Assembly (NCBI GenBank): GCA_963513935.1
Contig: OY740772.1
Span: 101,141,340-101,205,339, forward strand
Direction of reading: 5' to 3'
DNA length: 64,000 nucleotides
DNA from: Aphrophora alni
Lineage: Eukaryota > Arthropoda > Insecta > Hemiptera > Aphrophoridae
Below, one piece after another: positions 37,296-46,746 of the stretch. A program made the translations under genes and the position numbers. Below the pieces are notes generated by a model, which did no database searches, was not told the DNA's origin, and worked only from the letters and a program-made list of their open reading frames with translations. The first letter of the stretch is position 1. Every line of letters starts with the position of its first letter.

Positions 37296-38246
37296 TTAAG
37301 AAAGGCCTACACATCTTTAACAAAATATTGTCAAAATAGTTTAAACAACTTTAACGTTTCAATTCATATGAGACCTATGTCACTGACGAAACATATATTG
37401 TTGCTGAAAAATTAAAGAAAAACGCAAAAAATATCGATAAATCGGCATTTCTATATTTTCACCGTCAAAGCTTGTTTATATCTTGGAAATTTAAACATAC
37501 ATTTTCAGTTCTAGTGAGTGGTAAATCGACTTGAAACATATTTTTCTATTCTTTAATATTAAATAATCAATCACTAATGTGTATTCATTAAGTATATACA
37601 AAATGATGCCTGATATTTTAATCAGCATGTTTCTTGTATCATTTTAAGAATAGGTTGTATCTATACCACCTAAAATGCCTTGTTGTCTGTCTATAATATT
37701 TATGGAAATCAATAAGATATTTAGTCTGGATCTGGTATACGTATTTATTACGTCATTTTATTAGTGTGCTAAAAACCATTATTTTATTTGTGCATTTTCA
37801 AAACGGTGGAAGGTAATGATTATTATTACCCTATGCTTAGACGCGGGTTTTACCTAATAGACACTTCAGCTTATAAGACAATTGTATGCCTTTGGTTAAA
37901 GACAGGATTTTCCTAGCCAGGTTGCTTGTTGCTTTAAAGGTCACATCTGGACCGAAAATTAATCTTCTACGTCCTAATGCTTCGCACTTTAGAAGTATAT
38001 ATTCTGCAGTTTCTAGCTGCTGTTAACATAGTCTGCATTTCAGGTTCCCTTGGAAATAATCTCATGGTGTTAAGATGCTACCATGATATGATACGAAACT
38101 TAATATGTTTCACTGATTTCGTTTACTTTGTGAAGTGACTAACTTAGTAGTGCTTCAGATCTGGTTGGACCGTAAAATTTTCCCGTAGAGTATTTAGTCC
38201 ATCGTTCCATAATTACTAAATTGAGCCACAGTTTTAATAGTTATTT
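37296..38246. other. AT-rich intergenic DNA, nothing recognised
   Basis: No repeat of the described families and no coding signal. Confidence 0.55.
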
Positions 38247-38364
38247 GTGCAACTAGTGAGCAAAGTGGCACTTTTTTAAACGAGAGAAAAATGTTGAAGT
38301 ACGAGGCTTGCCGAGTGCGTCAATTTGATCGAGTTTAAAAAAAACACTTTGCTCACGAATTGCA
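38247..38364. repeat. Inverted repeat with 12-bp arms
   Basis: GTGAGCAAAGTG near 38257 and CACTTTGCTCAC near 38344 are exact complements about 75 bp apart. The enclosed segment contains GAGGCTTGCCGAGTGCG, less AT-rich than its surroundings. Related words (GGGCAAAGTAGTGTGCAAAG, GCCACTTTGTCAAC) recur at 38903-39000, so both may belong to one decayed element of about 750 bp. Confidence 0.55.
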
Positions 38365-38900
38365 TATTATACTTTGTCTACAGTTGTTATTTGTGATGAA
38401 TAAAAAGCATACTTCAGCAGTAACACAATTTAATAAAACATTAATTTAATACAATAGTGTTCAAACAAACAATCAATTACAATTCGATCTTTAATAACCG
38501 CATTTTTCAGATTATTTTAAAATCTGAACTGTCCATATTATAAAACTAACTCACAAAATATAGCAGTAGTGCTAAACAACACATCAACACTGAGTAGAAG
38601 TTCTCACTTTAAAACTGAGGTTATTTATGAATATTACAAATAACTTAGGTGTATTGTTGAGGAAACGGGATTGCCAACTTCAAAACTCGGCAAACGAAAA
38701 ATACTCTCCGTGTAGATACACTGTCAATCATCTTCATGAATAATTACTTCCCTTTTCAACTTTAAAACGTTGTTTTGTTGTTTATTTATGTTATTTTACA
38801 TGTAAGAATTAATCTAACCTACATACGGGACATTTCCTGTATATTATAAATCAATTCAAATAAACTTAACCTAAATTTCGTTTTGTTCGGTTGCCATTCG

Positions 38901-38942
38901 GAGTGGGCAAAGTAGTGTGCAAAGTAGTGGGCAAAGTGAAAC
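38901..38942 (+). repeat. Three 12-bp tandem units
   Basis: GTGGGCAAAGTA, GTGTGCAAAGTA and GTGGGCAAAGTG follow head to tail. They lie at the start of an open frame (in-frame stop at 38872, stop near 39147) that has no ATG before its repeat-encoded part. I do not call it a gene. Confidence 0.75.
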
Positions 38943-39169
38943 TGTTGAGAAATCAGCTGTTTTGCAAACTAATTTAAATGAACAAAATGCCACTTTGTCA
39001 ACAATTGTAGACAAACTATATTTTCCTACGACTTTAGTTACAACGCATACGCGTTCTGGAACAATGAAGGATTTCTTGGATCCTTTTTTGCCAGTTTATC
39101 CGCCCTTTCGTTGTATTCGTAGGCTCGGTGATCTGGAATTCAGCTAAGTATTACCTGCTTTTGGGTCGA

Positions 39170-40460
39170 AAGACAGGAATACATTTTTTTACCACCTCTC
39201 TGCGAAAAACCATTTCTATTAGTATATCATTTTAAGATCAAACCTTAAGAATGCGATGTTAAAAAATTTTTATATATATTTTTAGATACAAAGCTAGAGT
39301 AAATTTTGTAAATTGAAAAAGATACGCATTATTATAGCAATTTTTTCAGCCAATCAGAAATCTTGATAACGTTGACGATAACTTTCCATCTTGCGAAATT
39401 GAATTTGGGTGAAACCGAGAAAATGAAAGTTACGTTAATTTTTCTTTAAAAAATTACGTTTTTAGTGTTTTATTAATAAATGTAAACTTCTCATTGATAA
39501 TAAATATACAACTGTCAACTAGAGAAGGATTTTATTGTAACAATTATAATTTAAAGAAAATATTTATGTTTAATTTTTGAAATGCTCAGCATTGCTGGGC
39601 ATAAAATATGAAAACATTTTACAAAACGGACATATCAGCCAACAAATACGTATATACATTTTTGAAATCTTTACATATCTATCTGCATTACTATATGAAA
39701 AGTTGGAAAACATTTAAGAATAAATGTAAACTTCTCATTGATAATAAATATACAACTGTCAACTAGAGAAGGATGGCATTGTAAGTATTATAGAATATAA
39801 AATATATTTGCTTTTAATTTTTGAAATGCTCAGCATTGCTGGGCGTAAAATATGAAAACATTTTAAATGGGTAATCAATCAACTACGAGTCCAAGCGGCT
39901 TAGGAAAAATAACAGGTATATCATGAAGTCGATAGAAACCATTGTCCAGGGTCATAAAGTCAAAAAGCTTTACTATAGTTTTTGTTTGTTTTAAACTATA
40001 GGTTGTTTTAGGTAGAATTCGATAAAAATAATGCTCACAAATTTCCGTTTTTCACAAATTAATGCTAATGTGCACAGGAATACATTTTTTACCCCCTCTC
40101 TGTGGGAATCATTTCTATTAGTATATAATTTGAACGCCAAACCGTAAAAAAAAAAATGCGATGTTAACAATTTTGATATATATTTTTAGGTCCAAATTTA
40201 GAGTAAATTTTTAAAATTGTAAAAGTTACTTATTATTGTAACAAAATTCTTTTTCAGCCAATCGGAAATCTTGCTAACAGACGAAAATTTTCCATTTTGC
40301 AAATTTAATTTTTTGAAACCGAGAAATTGACAGTTGACTTAATTTTTCTTTAAAATTAGACTTAATTTTTCGCGGTTTTTAGTCTTTTTTGCATTTTACT
40401 CGGCTTATACTTGTATATCATTTACGTTATAGGTCTCACTTGATTGGAAAATTAGATACA
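39170..40460. repeat. Degraded element block, first copy
   Basis: Sub-blocks in order: an A block (ATACATTTTTTTACCACCTC ... GACGATAACTTTCC), a B block (GTAAACTTCTCATTGATAAT ... GCTCAGCATTGCTGGGC), a second B block, a C block (AACAGGTATATCATGAAGTC ... TAGGTTGTTTTAGG) and a second A block ending in GTTATAGGTCTCACTTGATT. The B block hairpin GCTCAGC/GCTGGGC occurs in all four B copies of the region. No coding capacity remains. Confidence 0.7.
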
Positions 40461-41964
40461 AAAATTTTTAGAGGTTTAACTTTTTTTGCAAAAATAACAA
40501 CTTTTTTGCAAAAATAACCCAAGATGTTGGCCATTTTCGTAAAAACTCATATAATTTTCTATGCAAAATAACCTCCAATGACAAAAAACAACAGGAAAGC
40601 TCGAATTCATGAAAAACCTGTTGTAAATATTGCCTGGACTAATGATGTGCTATATTCACTTTTTTTTTATTTTTAATTATTAGGCTACACATGTAAAATT
40701 ATCAGCCAACTCAACAATCTGTCCCTTTACTTTGGCAAAGTATTAATTCATTATTCAATTAAAAACACTTTATTTTGTGTAGAAGAAATAATGATTATGT
40801 ATATGTCTGGGTTTTTTTTCCAGACTTTATTTCTAAACAAATTACATCTATTGCGGCCTCCCTCATGGATAGAAATACATAACTCTTAACAGTATTTAAT
40901 TGTATATTTAATTTTTATAGAATCTCCTACAGTCGAGACTATGTATGCTAACAGATTTCCTGCTCAATAATGTAAATTGTCACAATTTTACGTGAGTTTG
41001 TTCGGGGTTTGAATAGTTGCACAAGCACGTTTATACAGAAACTTCGTTGTTTTTTTAAAAGAATTTTAACTAAAAGAAACAATTAATATTGGTTTTTTTT
41101 CAAGAATTTTATTTTTCTCAATTAGTTTTTGAAAAATACGAAATAGAACCTTAATGGAAACTTAATGCTAAAGTGATGCTACTTTCTAACATATGTGTAG
41201 TACAGAGATATTTATGTAACATGTTCATTTTTCGGATCCCCTGTGTCCAAAATTAGGATTGTTAAATATCTGTCGTATGGTTTACAAACTATACGGGTGA
41301 AGTAAAATTATTCAAATTGATGTGGCGGCACATTTTGGCATCATCTTAGGATTTTAAGGATTATTTTGTTGATTACTCATAATTACGCTGAGGATTCCAT
41401 GAGAAAAACAAAATTACGATTTTATCATATTAGGGACTTGAGATTTTCTTCAAATTTTGCGAAAGTCTAATTACTAAAGATCCAAATAAAACGCATCAGT
41501 TGTCACCTCTTCAAAAATTTCCATATAAGGCCTGCCATACATTGGCCATACACCAAATTTGATTAAAATCCGCCATCCGTTTTTGCTGTAGAGCAATGCA
41601 CAAATAACATACTTGAGACAGATAGAGCTCCGCTCTACCTCACGGCATTGAATAACAATGACCTCCCTGACGACAACCACTAATTCTATTCAATCTTCAA
41701 CTTATTATTTCCAATTTCTTAGTTTCATCTTTCGTTAATCTACAAAGAGGTCTCTGTTTCTAAGTCATCCTCTTCAAAGTTTTGGGTTATAATTAAAATC
41801 GGTCGGTTTTTACCAGTAAACAGACATTAAATTCAGAAACTAATATTTTGGTCTCAGAGTTCCACAAAACGGATACATCCGCAAACAAATCATGTATATA
41901 GATTTTTGAAATCTTTACATAACTTTCTCCTTTAAACGTGTGTTAGAAAATGAAAAACATTTAA
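40461..41964. other. AT-rich DNA between the duplicated blocks
   Basis: No gene. Contains a small duplication (AACTTTTTTTGCAAAAATAA and AACTTTTTTGCAAAAATAAC near 40480-40518). The open frame on the minus strand at 41474-41680 has no recognised domain. Confidence 0.5.
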
Positions 41965-43045
41965 GAATATGTGTAAACTTCTCATTGATATTAAATATAC
42001 AACTGCCGACTATAGCAGGACGGCATTGTAAGTATTATTGAATATACACATTTTAAATTTCTAATTTTTGAAATGCTCAGCGTTGCTGGGCATGAAACAT
42101 TTTACAAAACGCTTAAATGGTAGATAAAGCAATCAATGTAAACTATTGCTCTAAGCGGTTTAGGAAAAATAGTAGTTTTAGTAGAATAAATCAAATATCT
42201 TGCTAATATAGCTTCAAAAATTAAGAATAAATGTAAACTTCTCATTAATAATATATATATAGGCTACAACTGTCAACTAGAGCAGGATGGCATTATTTGA
42301 ATTGTAGATGAAAGATTTGATGTTTATTTTTGAAATGCTCAGCCTTTGCTGGGTGTAAAATATGAAAACAATTTACATGGTAAATAAATAAATCAAATTA
42401 ATCTGAGTCCAGGCAGATAAAGAAAAATAACAGGTATATCGTGAAGTCGATGTAAACCATTAGTCCAAGCGGCTTAGAAAAAACAGGTTTTTTTTTTTAG
42501 GAAGTCAAGCTTTACTAATTTTTTGTTTTGTTTTAAACTGTAGGTTGTTTTGGTTGGAATACGATAAAAATATTGCTCACAAATTTCCGGTTTTTCTCTT
42601 CTTTAATTGTGCGTTTTGACTGATTTGAATTATAATCGGGTTTTTTTTTAAAAGAAATTAGTGCTATTTTGCATAAAAATAAATTTTTTGACTCCTCTCT
42701 GCGGGGACATATTTCTATAAGTATTTCATTTTAAGGTTAAACCATTAAAAATGCAATTTTAAAAATTTTGATATATATTTTTAGATCCAATGTTAGTGCA
42801 AATTTTGAAAATATAAAAATATACGCATTATTTTAGCAATTCTTTTCAGAAATGTTTCTAATTTTGACGATAATTTTCCAACTTCCGAAATTGAATTTGG
42901 TTCTAATAAGCAATTGACAGTTGCATTAATTTTTCTTCAAAAAAAAAATCACGGTTTTTATTGGTTTTTTTAGCATTTTTCTTGGCTTATACTTGTATAT
43001 CATTTACGTTATAGGTCTCACTAGATTGGAAAATTAAAGACAAAC
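41965..43045. repeat. Degraded element block, second copy
   Basis: Repeats the B, B, C, A order of 39480-40460 at an offset of about 2.5 kb: GTGTAAACTTCTCATTGATA, GCTCAGCGTTGCTGGGC, GTAAACTTCTCATTAATAAT, AACAGGTATATCGTGAAGTC, TAGGTTGTTTTGGTTGG, and an A block ending in GTTATAGGTCTCACTAGATT. Substitutions and indels are frequent, so the duplication is old. Confidence 0.7.
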
Positions 43046-43095
43046 AATTTAAGATTTATTTAACTCTGACAGGGCTTGTGATTTTATTTTCTAGA

Positions 43096-43701
43096 ATGTC
43101 CCCACCAGACTCTGACAGGACTGCTAAAGCAAGTTATTTTTAGCTTGAACTTTCTTGGTGCAGTAGTCCACTGTTAGAAGTCCTGGCTTCATCAAGCAAA
43201 ATCCTGAGCAACCTAACTAAGGGTAAACTGAAACCTTAAACATAATCAAAGCGAGTAAATTTGACTCTGGCGTAACAGGCAAGTGGTCCTTTTCAGTGCC
43301 AACCTGAATCTTCTACCAATCAAGCCTCTCAGGCAATCAGTCCGAACCAGCCAATGACAAGTCTATTAATTTGACGACTGTAGACTCTAGCGTAAGCGTA
43401 GAAAACGCAATATTCCCAACTTTCAGGTTACGAGTGTGACAGTAGCAACCTCTCTGCCGCGGCCGCAAAGTCAACTGTTCCTCCTAATGAGAGAATCCTT
43501 CCCATTCTTAGGAAAAAGGAGGCGAAGGTTGTACTCAAGGGTATACCATAAACTACCCCGACCGACTACATCACTAACGACCTGGAGGTCAGGGTATTCT
43601 CTCCCACCAACTGTATTCATCTTACTCATTTCCTCCCGAAACCACCACTAAGATCTCTATTCTATTCTCTTGCCGAGTGGAACGCTTCCAAATTCTTATA
43701 A
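43096..43701 (+). pseudogene. Non-LTR retrotransposon ORF1 (gag-like) pseudogene
   Basis: This island is GC-richer than its AT-rich surroundings. One reading frame can be followed from ATG 43096 to the stop at 43699-43701 with no frameshift but nine in-frame stops (the first at 43141, the last internal one at 43549). The N-terminal part is S/Q/P/N-rich (QASQAISPNQPM). The C-terminal part has EAKVVLKGIP, then DYITNDLEVRVFSPTNC and HLTHFLPKPPLRSL. That pattern (a KVVL+GIP strand, an acidic helix, GFSP-like turn, then a PL motif) is typical of the RNA-binding domain of insect jockey/I-type ORF1 proteins. Only ORF1 is present; no reverse transcriptase follows. Family assignment is by motif memory, so it is moderate. 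Confidence 0.5.
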
Positions 43702-44004
43702 TAGTACAATTGGAAAACATTTCTACAATTGTATGATTGGTTAAATTAAAAAGCACAATTCTAAATATTATAATCCACTTCACATAATTTTCTAGACATT
43801 AATACTCAATAATACTGAATGACTTTACTGAAACACTAACTTCAACCTCCAACACTGGTGGGTTTTGGTAGTTAACGATCTTATTGGTGGAAGTGTAAAC
43901 GATAGAACTGCTGTTCATTTTTATTCTAATTCACACATGCATCAAGTTGCAAATAATTTAATCAAGTTTTAGTAGAAATCCCAGGAAACAAAACTGTGTT
44001 GACT
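43702..44004. other. AT-rich intergenic DNA, nothing recognised
   Basis: Follows the ORF1 pseudogene; no zinc knuckle, endonuclease or RT text was found downstream. Confidence 0.5.
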
Positions 44005-44195
44005 GTTTTCGTAACCCAAAACTTAAAAAAAAAAAAAAAGAAAGTTTAATTCACTTAAATAAAAATATCGAATGGGTTAGAGGGTAGAGTATTATACAGT
44101 ATTACAAACACACAGAACACAATTCTCATAAAAAATATACGCCTAAGTAAAATGATAAGCAGTGTAAAATGATAAGCCACGCCCCCTTCAGTTTG

Positions 44196-44232
44196 TATAA
44201 ATATGGGGTTCGGCACAACGTTAGATTCAGTT
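44196..44232 (+). promoter_or_regulatory. TATA box and arthropod initiator inside the element
   Basis: TATAAATA lies at 44196-44203 and TCAGTT at 44227-44232. The initiator A (44229) is 33 bp from the first T of the TATA box, close to canonical pol II spacing. Transcription from here would run into the hammerhead motif about 20 bp downstream. The copies at 59 and 63.8 kb retain sequence only from this initiator region onward (TTCAGTTGTGG, TTGAGTTGTAG). Confidence 0.5.
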
Positions 44233-44246
44233 ATAGTTTAATGTGT

Positions 44247-44291
44247 GTATCACTGAAGAGGACGACCTTGTCGTTGAAACGCGTCTGATAC
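44247..44291 (+). ncRNA. Hammerhead ribozyme, type I, minimal helix III
   Basis: Helix I is GTATCA (44247-44252) with TGATAC (44286-44291), six perfect pairs. Core CTGAAGA is at 44253-44259. Helix II is GACGAC (44261-44266), loop CTT, GTCGTT (44270-44275). GAAAC is at 44276-44280. Helix III is only the palindrome ACGCGT, followed by the cleavage triplet GTC, so cleavage is predicted after C44285. One odd point is an extra G (44260) between the core and helix II. A palindromic helix III allows two RNAs to pair into a dimeric ribozyme, as described for Penelope-like hammerheads. Confidence 0.72.
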
Positions 44292-44880
44292 TTAGGCGTA
44301 TTTTTTTTATGAGAATTGTGTTCTGTGTGTTTGTTATACTGTATAATTTTTCTCATAAGTCAAGCTCAACATTTCATATGGTAGAGAGGAAGTTTTTTGG
44401 TTAGGTTAGGTTTAATTCACATAAATAAAAATACCGAATGGAGTAGAGGGTAGAGAGGAAGTTTTTGGTTAGGAAAAAACAACCTAAGAGTTAAGGGGAA
44501 ATATATAAAACATCGACTAGTCTTAATATCATTCGTACTTTTTGGTAAGACGCCAAGTTTCAGATCTGTATAACACAGGTTTGATGACTATTTTATACAT
44601 AAGGATGTTATTTTTGGCAATTCAAGACAAAAAACATAGCACAAACTTTCTCACTCACTCATTCTCAAAACTAAATACAAACCAACAAAAATTATCATTC
44701 ACGAAAAATCTGCAAATGTTTTTGTTACCCGAAACTTAAAAAAACGTTTAATTCAGATAAACGTTTATGGGGTAGAGGGTAGAGAGGACGGTTAGATTAT
44801 TTTAGGTTAGGTTTAATTCACATAGGCTAAATAAAAACACCAAATTGGGTGGAGTGTAGAGATGATTATTTTTGATCAAG

Positions 44881-45698
44881 AAGAAACATCCCGAAAGTTA
44901 TACGAAATGTATAAAACTCTCTTGCATGTTACGATTGCTCTTAAAATCCTTGTTCAGCCCTGATGAAAAAAAAAACCGCATTTATATTAGCCTATACAGT
45001 AATTCTCTTTGCTGGTTCAATTATATATTTCTGTACATATATATAGTACAGTTAACACAAAACAAAGGAAATATATTACATTAGCTCATCGTACTGGGGG
45101 GGGAGGTAGTATTGTTTCTTCTAAATTTATGCAGACACTAGCCCAACTAAAGCAACTAGGTCAGGTGTAATGAGGCACAGCTTGCTATTACACTGGGGAG
45201 GGGGAAGGGACAAATGACTTCAGGTTATTCTTTGTCCAATGTTCATGTATTACAAGAGGGATTAAATCCTCTATTTAATATATCGTACGCTTTTTAATTC
45301 GATGAATAAATTCCAAGGGGAATCTATTTTAGGTTATTACTAAAAATTTTATTTCAAGTAGGGGTTTTAGGGATGTGTGAGTGAGAAACATTATGTATTA
45401 TTAAGTATTTATAATATGAATGGTGAAGACATAGTAAGACATGAAGGTTAGAGCGCTTAGAGCATGTAATAATAAGGTTGTGCTTGTATGACTAAATACA
45501 GAGAATTAAGAGAATAGGGCGACCAAGGCAAAAGTAGCTGCAGTACCTCAAGGTTGAGTGTAAAAAATTGGAGATGGTTAACGGCGGATCAGAAGGAGTG
45601 GAGACTGATTTCGTCGGAGGCTAAAACTCATCATGGACTGTAACTACGAAGTTCTTTATAACAATTGTTATTCAATTTTTATTGACTCTAATTGCACT
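44881..45698. other. AT-rich DNA with two G-run stretches
   Basis: Contains GGGGGGGGAGG near 45097 and GGGGAGGGGGAAGGG near 45195. No gene was seen; the short frame at 44872-45084 has no recognised features. Confidence 0.5.
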
Positions 45699-46463
45699 AT
45701 ACACAGGGTGTGGCATAATTGTGTTTCCAAATTTTACGAAGTAGTTTCTCCATCAAAACTAACAAAAATTCCTATGAACATTTGTAAAAAATTACTTAAT
45801 TTCATAGATTTTTTTCTACAAAATATTTTTTATATTTAGAACGGATTAAATTGAAACTCATCATTTTAGCTAATCAAAATGGCGGGTGGTTTAAATGTTT
45901 TATGTTTCTGAGTTATTACGATTTAAACAAAGCAGTCGCCATTTTGAAACGGGTTATTGGATTAGGTTGATTATTATTTTCAAAAGATTTCTTATTATTT
46001 ACCATGTCAAGTTTAAATTCGATTCGTTACACTGTTCTGAAGATAACAAATATTTTGTGAAAAAAACAACTATCTGGGAAACTAGGCAATTCGGGACATA
46101 CGTTTATACAAACTATGTCTTGGTTTTGGTTTGGAAAACCACCTCCTGAAGTTTGGTAACATAACTTACAACACTCTGTGTTGAATAACGAGTGGTCAAA
46201 AAAATGAGAACTGGCTATTCATTTACGGATTATATAGGTACATCAAAATGAACAAAAAATGACAAGAAACATATAGCCGATTTCCGCTTCTTTATTCGTC
46301 TATTAGCCATTTTGTTCCTTTAAGAAAAGCATTACAACTGTGGAAATATATTTTGTATGTTACGTTTTATAGGTGTACCAAACGTAAAGCCTTTATTATT
46401 ATTATTTGAAAAATGGCGGCCGTTTTAAACTTTCAAAGTCGAATATGTCCAAAGCTGTTAACT

Positions 46464-46517
<54 letters not shown>

Positions 46518-46746
46518 TTGTGTTTGGTAAACTTGTAAAAAGTAATTTAAAAAATGCTTATACCAAATATGAACTCAATGTTTTATTTATTTTTGTATTT
46601 ATTGATAAAAGAATTGAATAAAAGAACAAAATGGCTGATAGACGCATAAAGAAGTGGAATTAGATTACGTGTTATTTTCATTTGATTCGAATTATATAAT
46701 CCGAAAATGAATAGCCAGTTCACCTTTTTCAAGACATCCTGTGTAT
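45699..46746. mobile_element. Foldback element with TIR-like ends
   Basis: Strong inverted arms lie at about 46206-46322 and 46619-46722: GAACTGGCTATTCATTTACG with TGAATAGCCAGTTC, and CTTCTTTATTCGTCTATTAG with GACGCATAAAGAAG. The loop holds the (TA)n run 46468-46512. The outermost ATACACAGGGTGT (45699-45711) and ACATCCTGTGTAT (46734-46746) also pair with one mismatch, suggesting a 1,048-bp element, though the left end is far from the left arm, so two nested elements are possible. Short frames inside are not convincing. Confidence 0.5.
46468..46512. repeat. (TA)n microsatellite
   Basis: Alternating TA of about 45 bp in the loop of the foldback element. Confidence 0.94.

Larger units (their letters stand above)
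44090..44379 (+). mobile_element. 290-bp hammerhead-bearing non-autonomous retroelement
   Basis: GGTAGAG at 44083-44089 and 44380-44386 is the likely target-site duplication. The element has 54-bp inverted arms (44096-44149 and 44289-44342, sharing ACAAACACACAGAACACAAT and CGCCTAAGTA), a core promoter, a hammerhead motif and a 3' tail TCATAAGTCAAGCTCAACAT. It encodes no protein. Inverted terminal arms plus a ribozyme in a terminal-repeat-like unit are the hallmark of Penelope-like element ends and of metazoan retrozymes that depend on them. It would need a Penelope-like reverse transcriptase supplied elsewhere. Confidence 0.75.
44005..44880 (+). repeat. Imperfect 65-68-bp tandem repeat, split by a ribozyme element
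   Basis: Units begin with GTTTAATTCACTTAAATAAA at 44044, GTTTAATTCACATAAATAAA at 44410, GTTTAATTCAGATAAACG at 44746 and GTTTAATTCACATAGGCTAA at 44811, and carry GGGTAGAGGG or close variants. A related lead-in, GTAACCCAAAACTTAAAA or GTTACCCGAAACTTAAAA, precedes the first and third. Removing the 290-bp insertion and its target duplication restores about 68 bp between units one and two. Confidence 0.65.

Noticed and set aside
37221..37415. Serine-rich open frame as a gene
   Set aside because: Its start lies in the minus-strand family A repeat, where a CTTCTTCTTC tract encodes the serines.
43436..43651. 71-codon frame in the GC-richer island as a gene
   Set aside because: It is a shadow in another frame of the ORF1 pseudogene, whose own frame carries the recognisable motifs.
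44291..44300. Long helix III (ACGC with GCGT) for the hammerhead, leaving helix I unpaired
   Set aside because: The alternative with perfect six-pair helix I (GTATCA/TGATAC), GTC triplet and minimal helix III fits the known Penelope-like class better.
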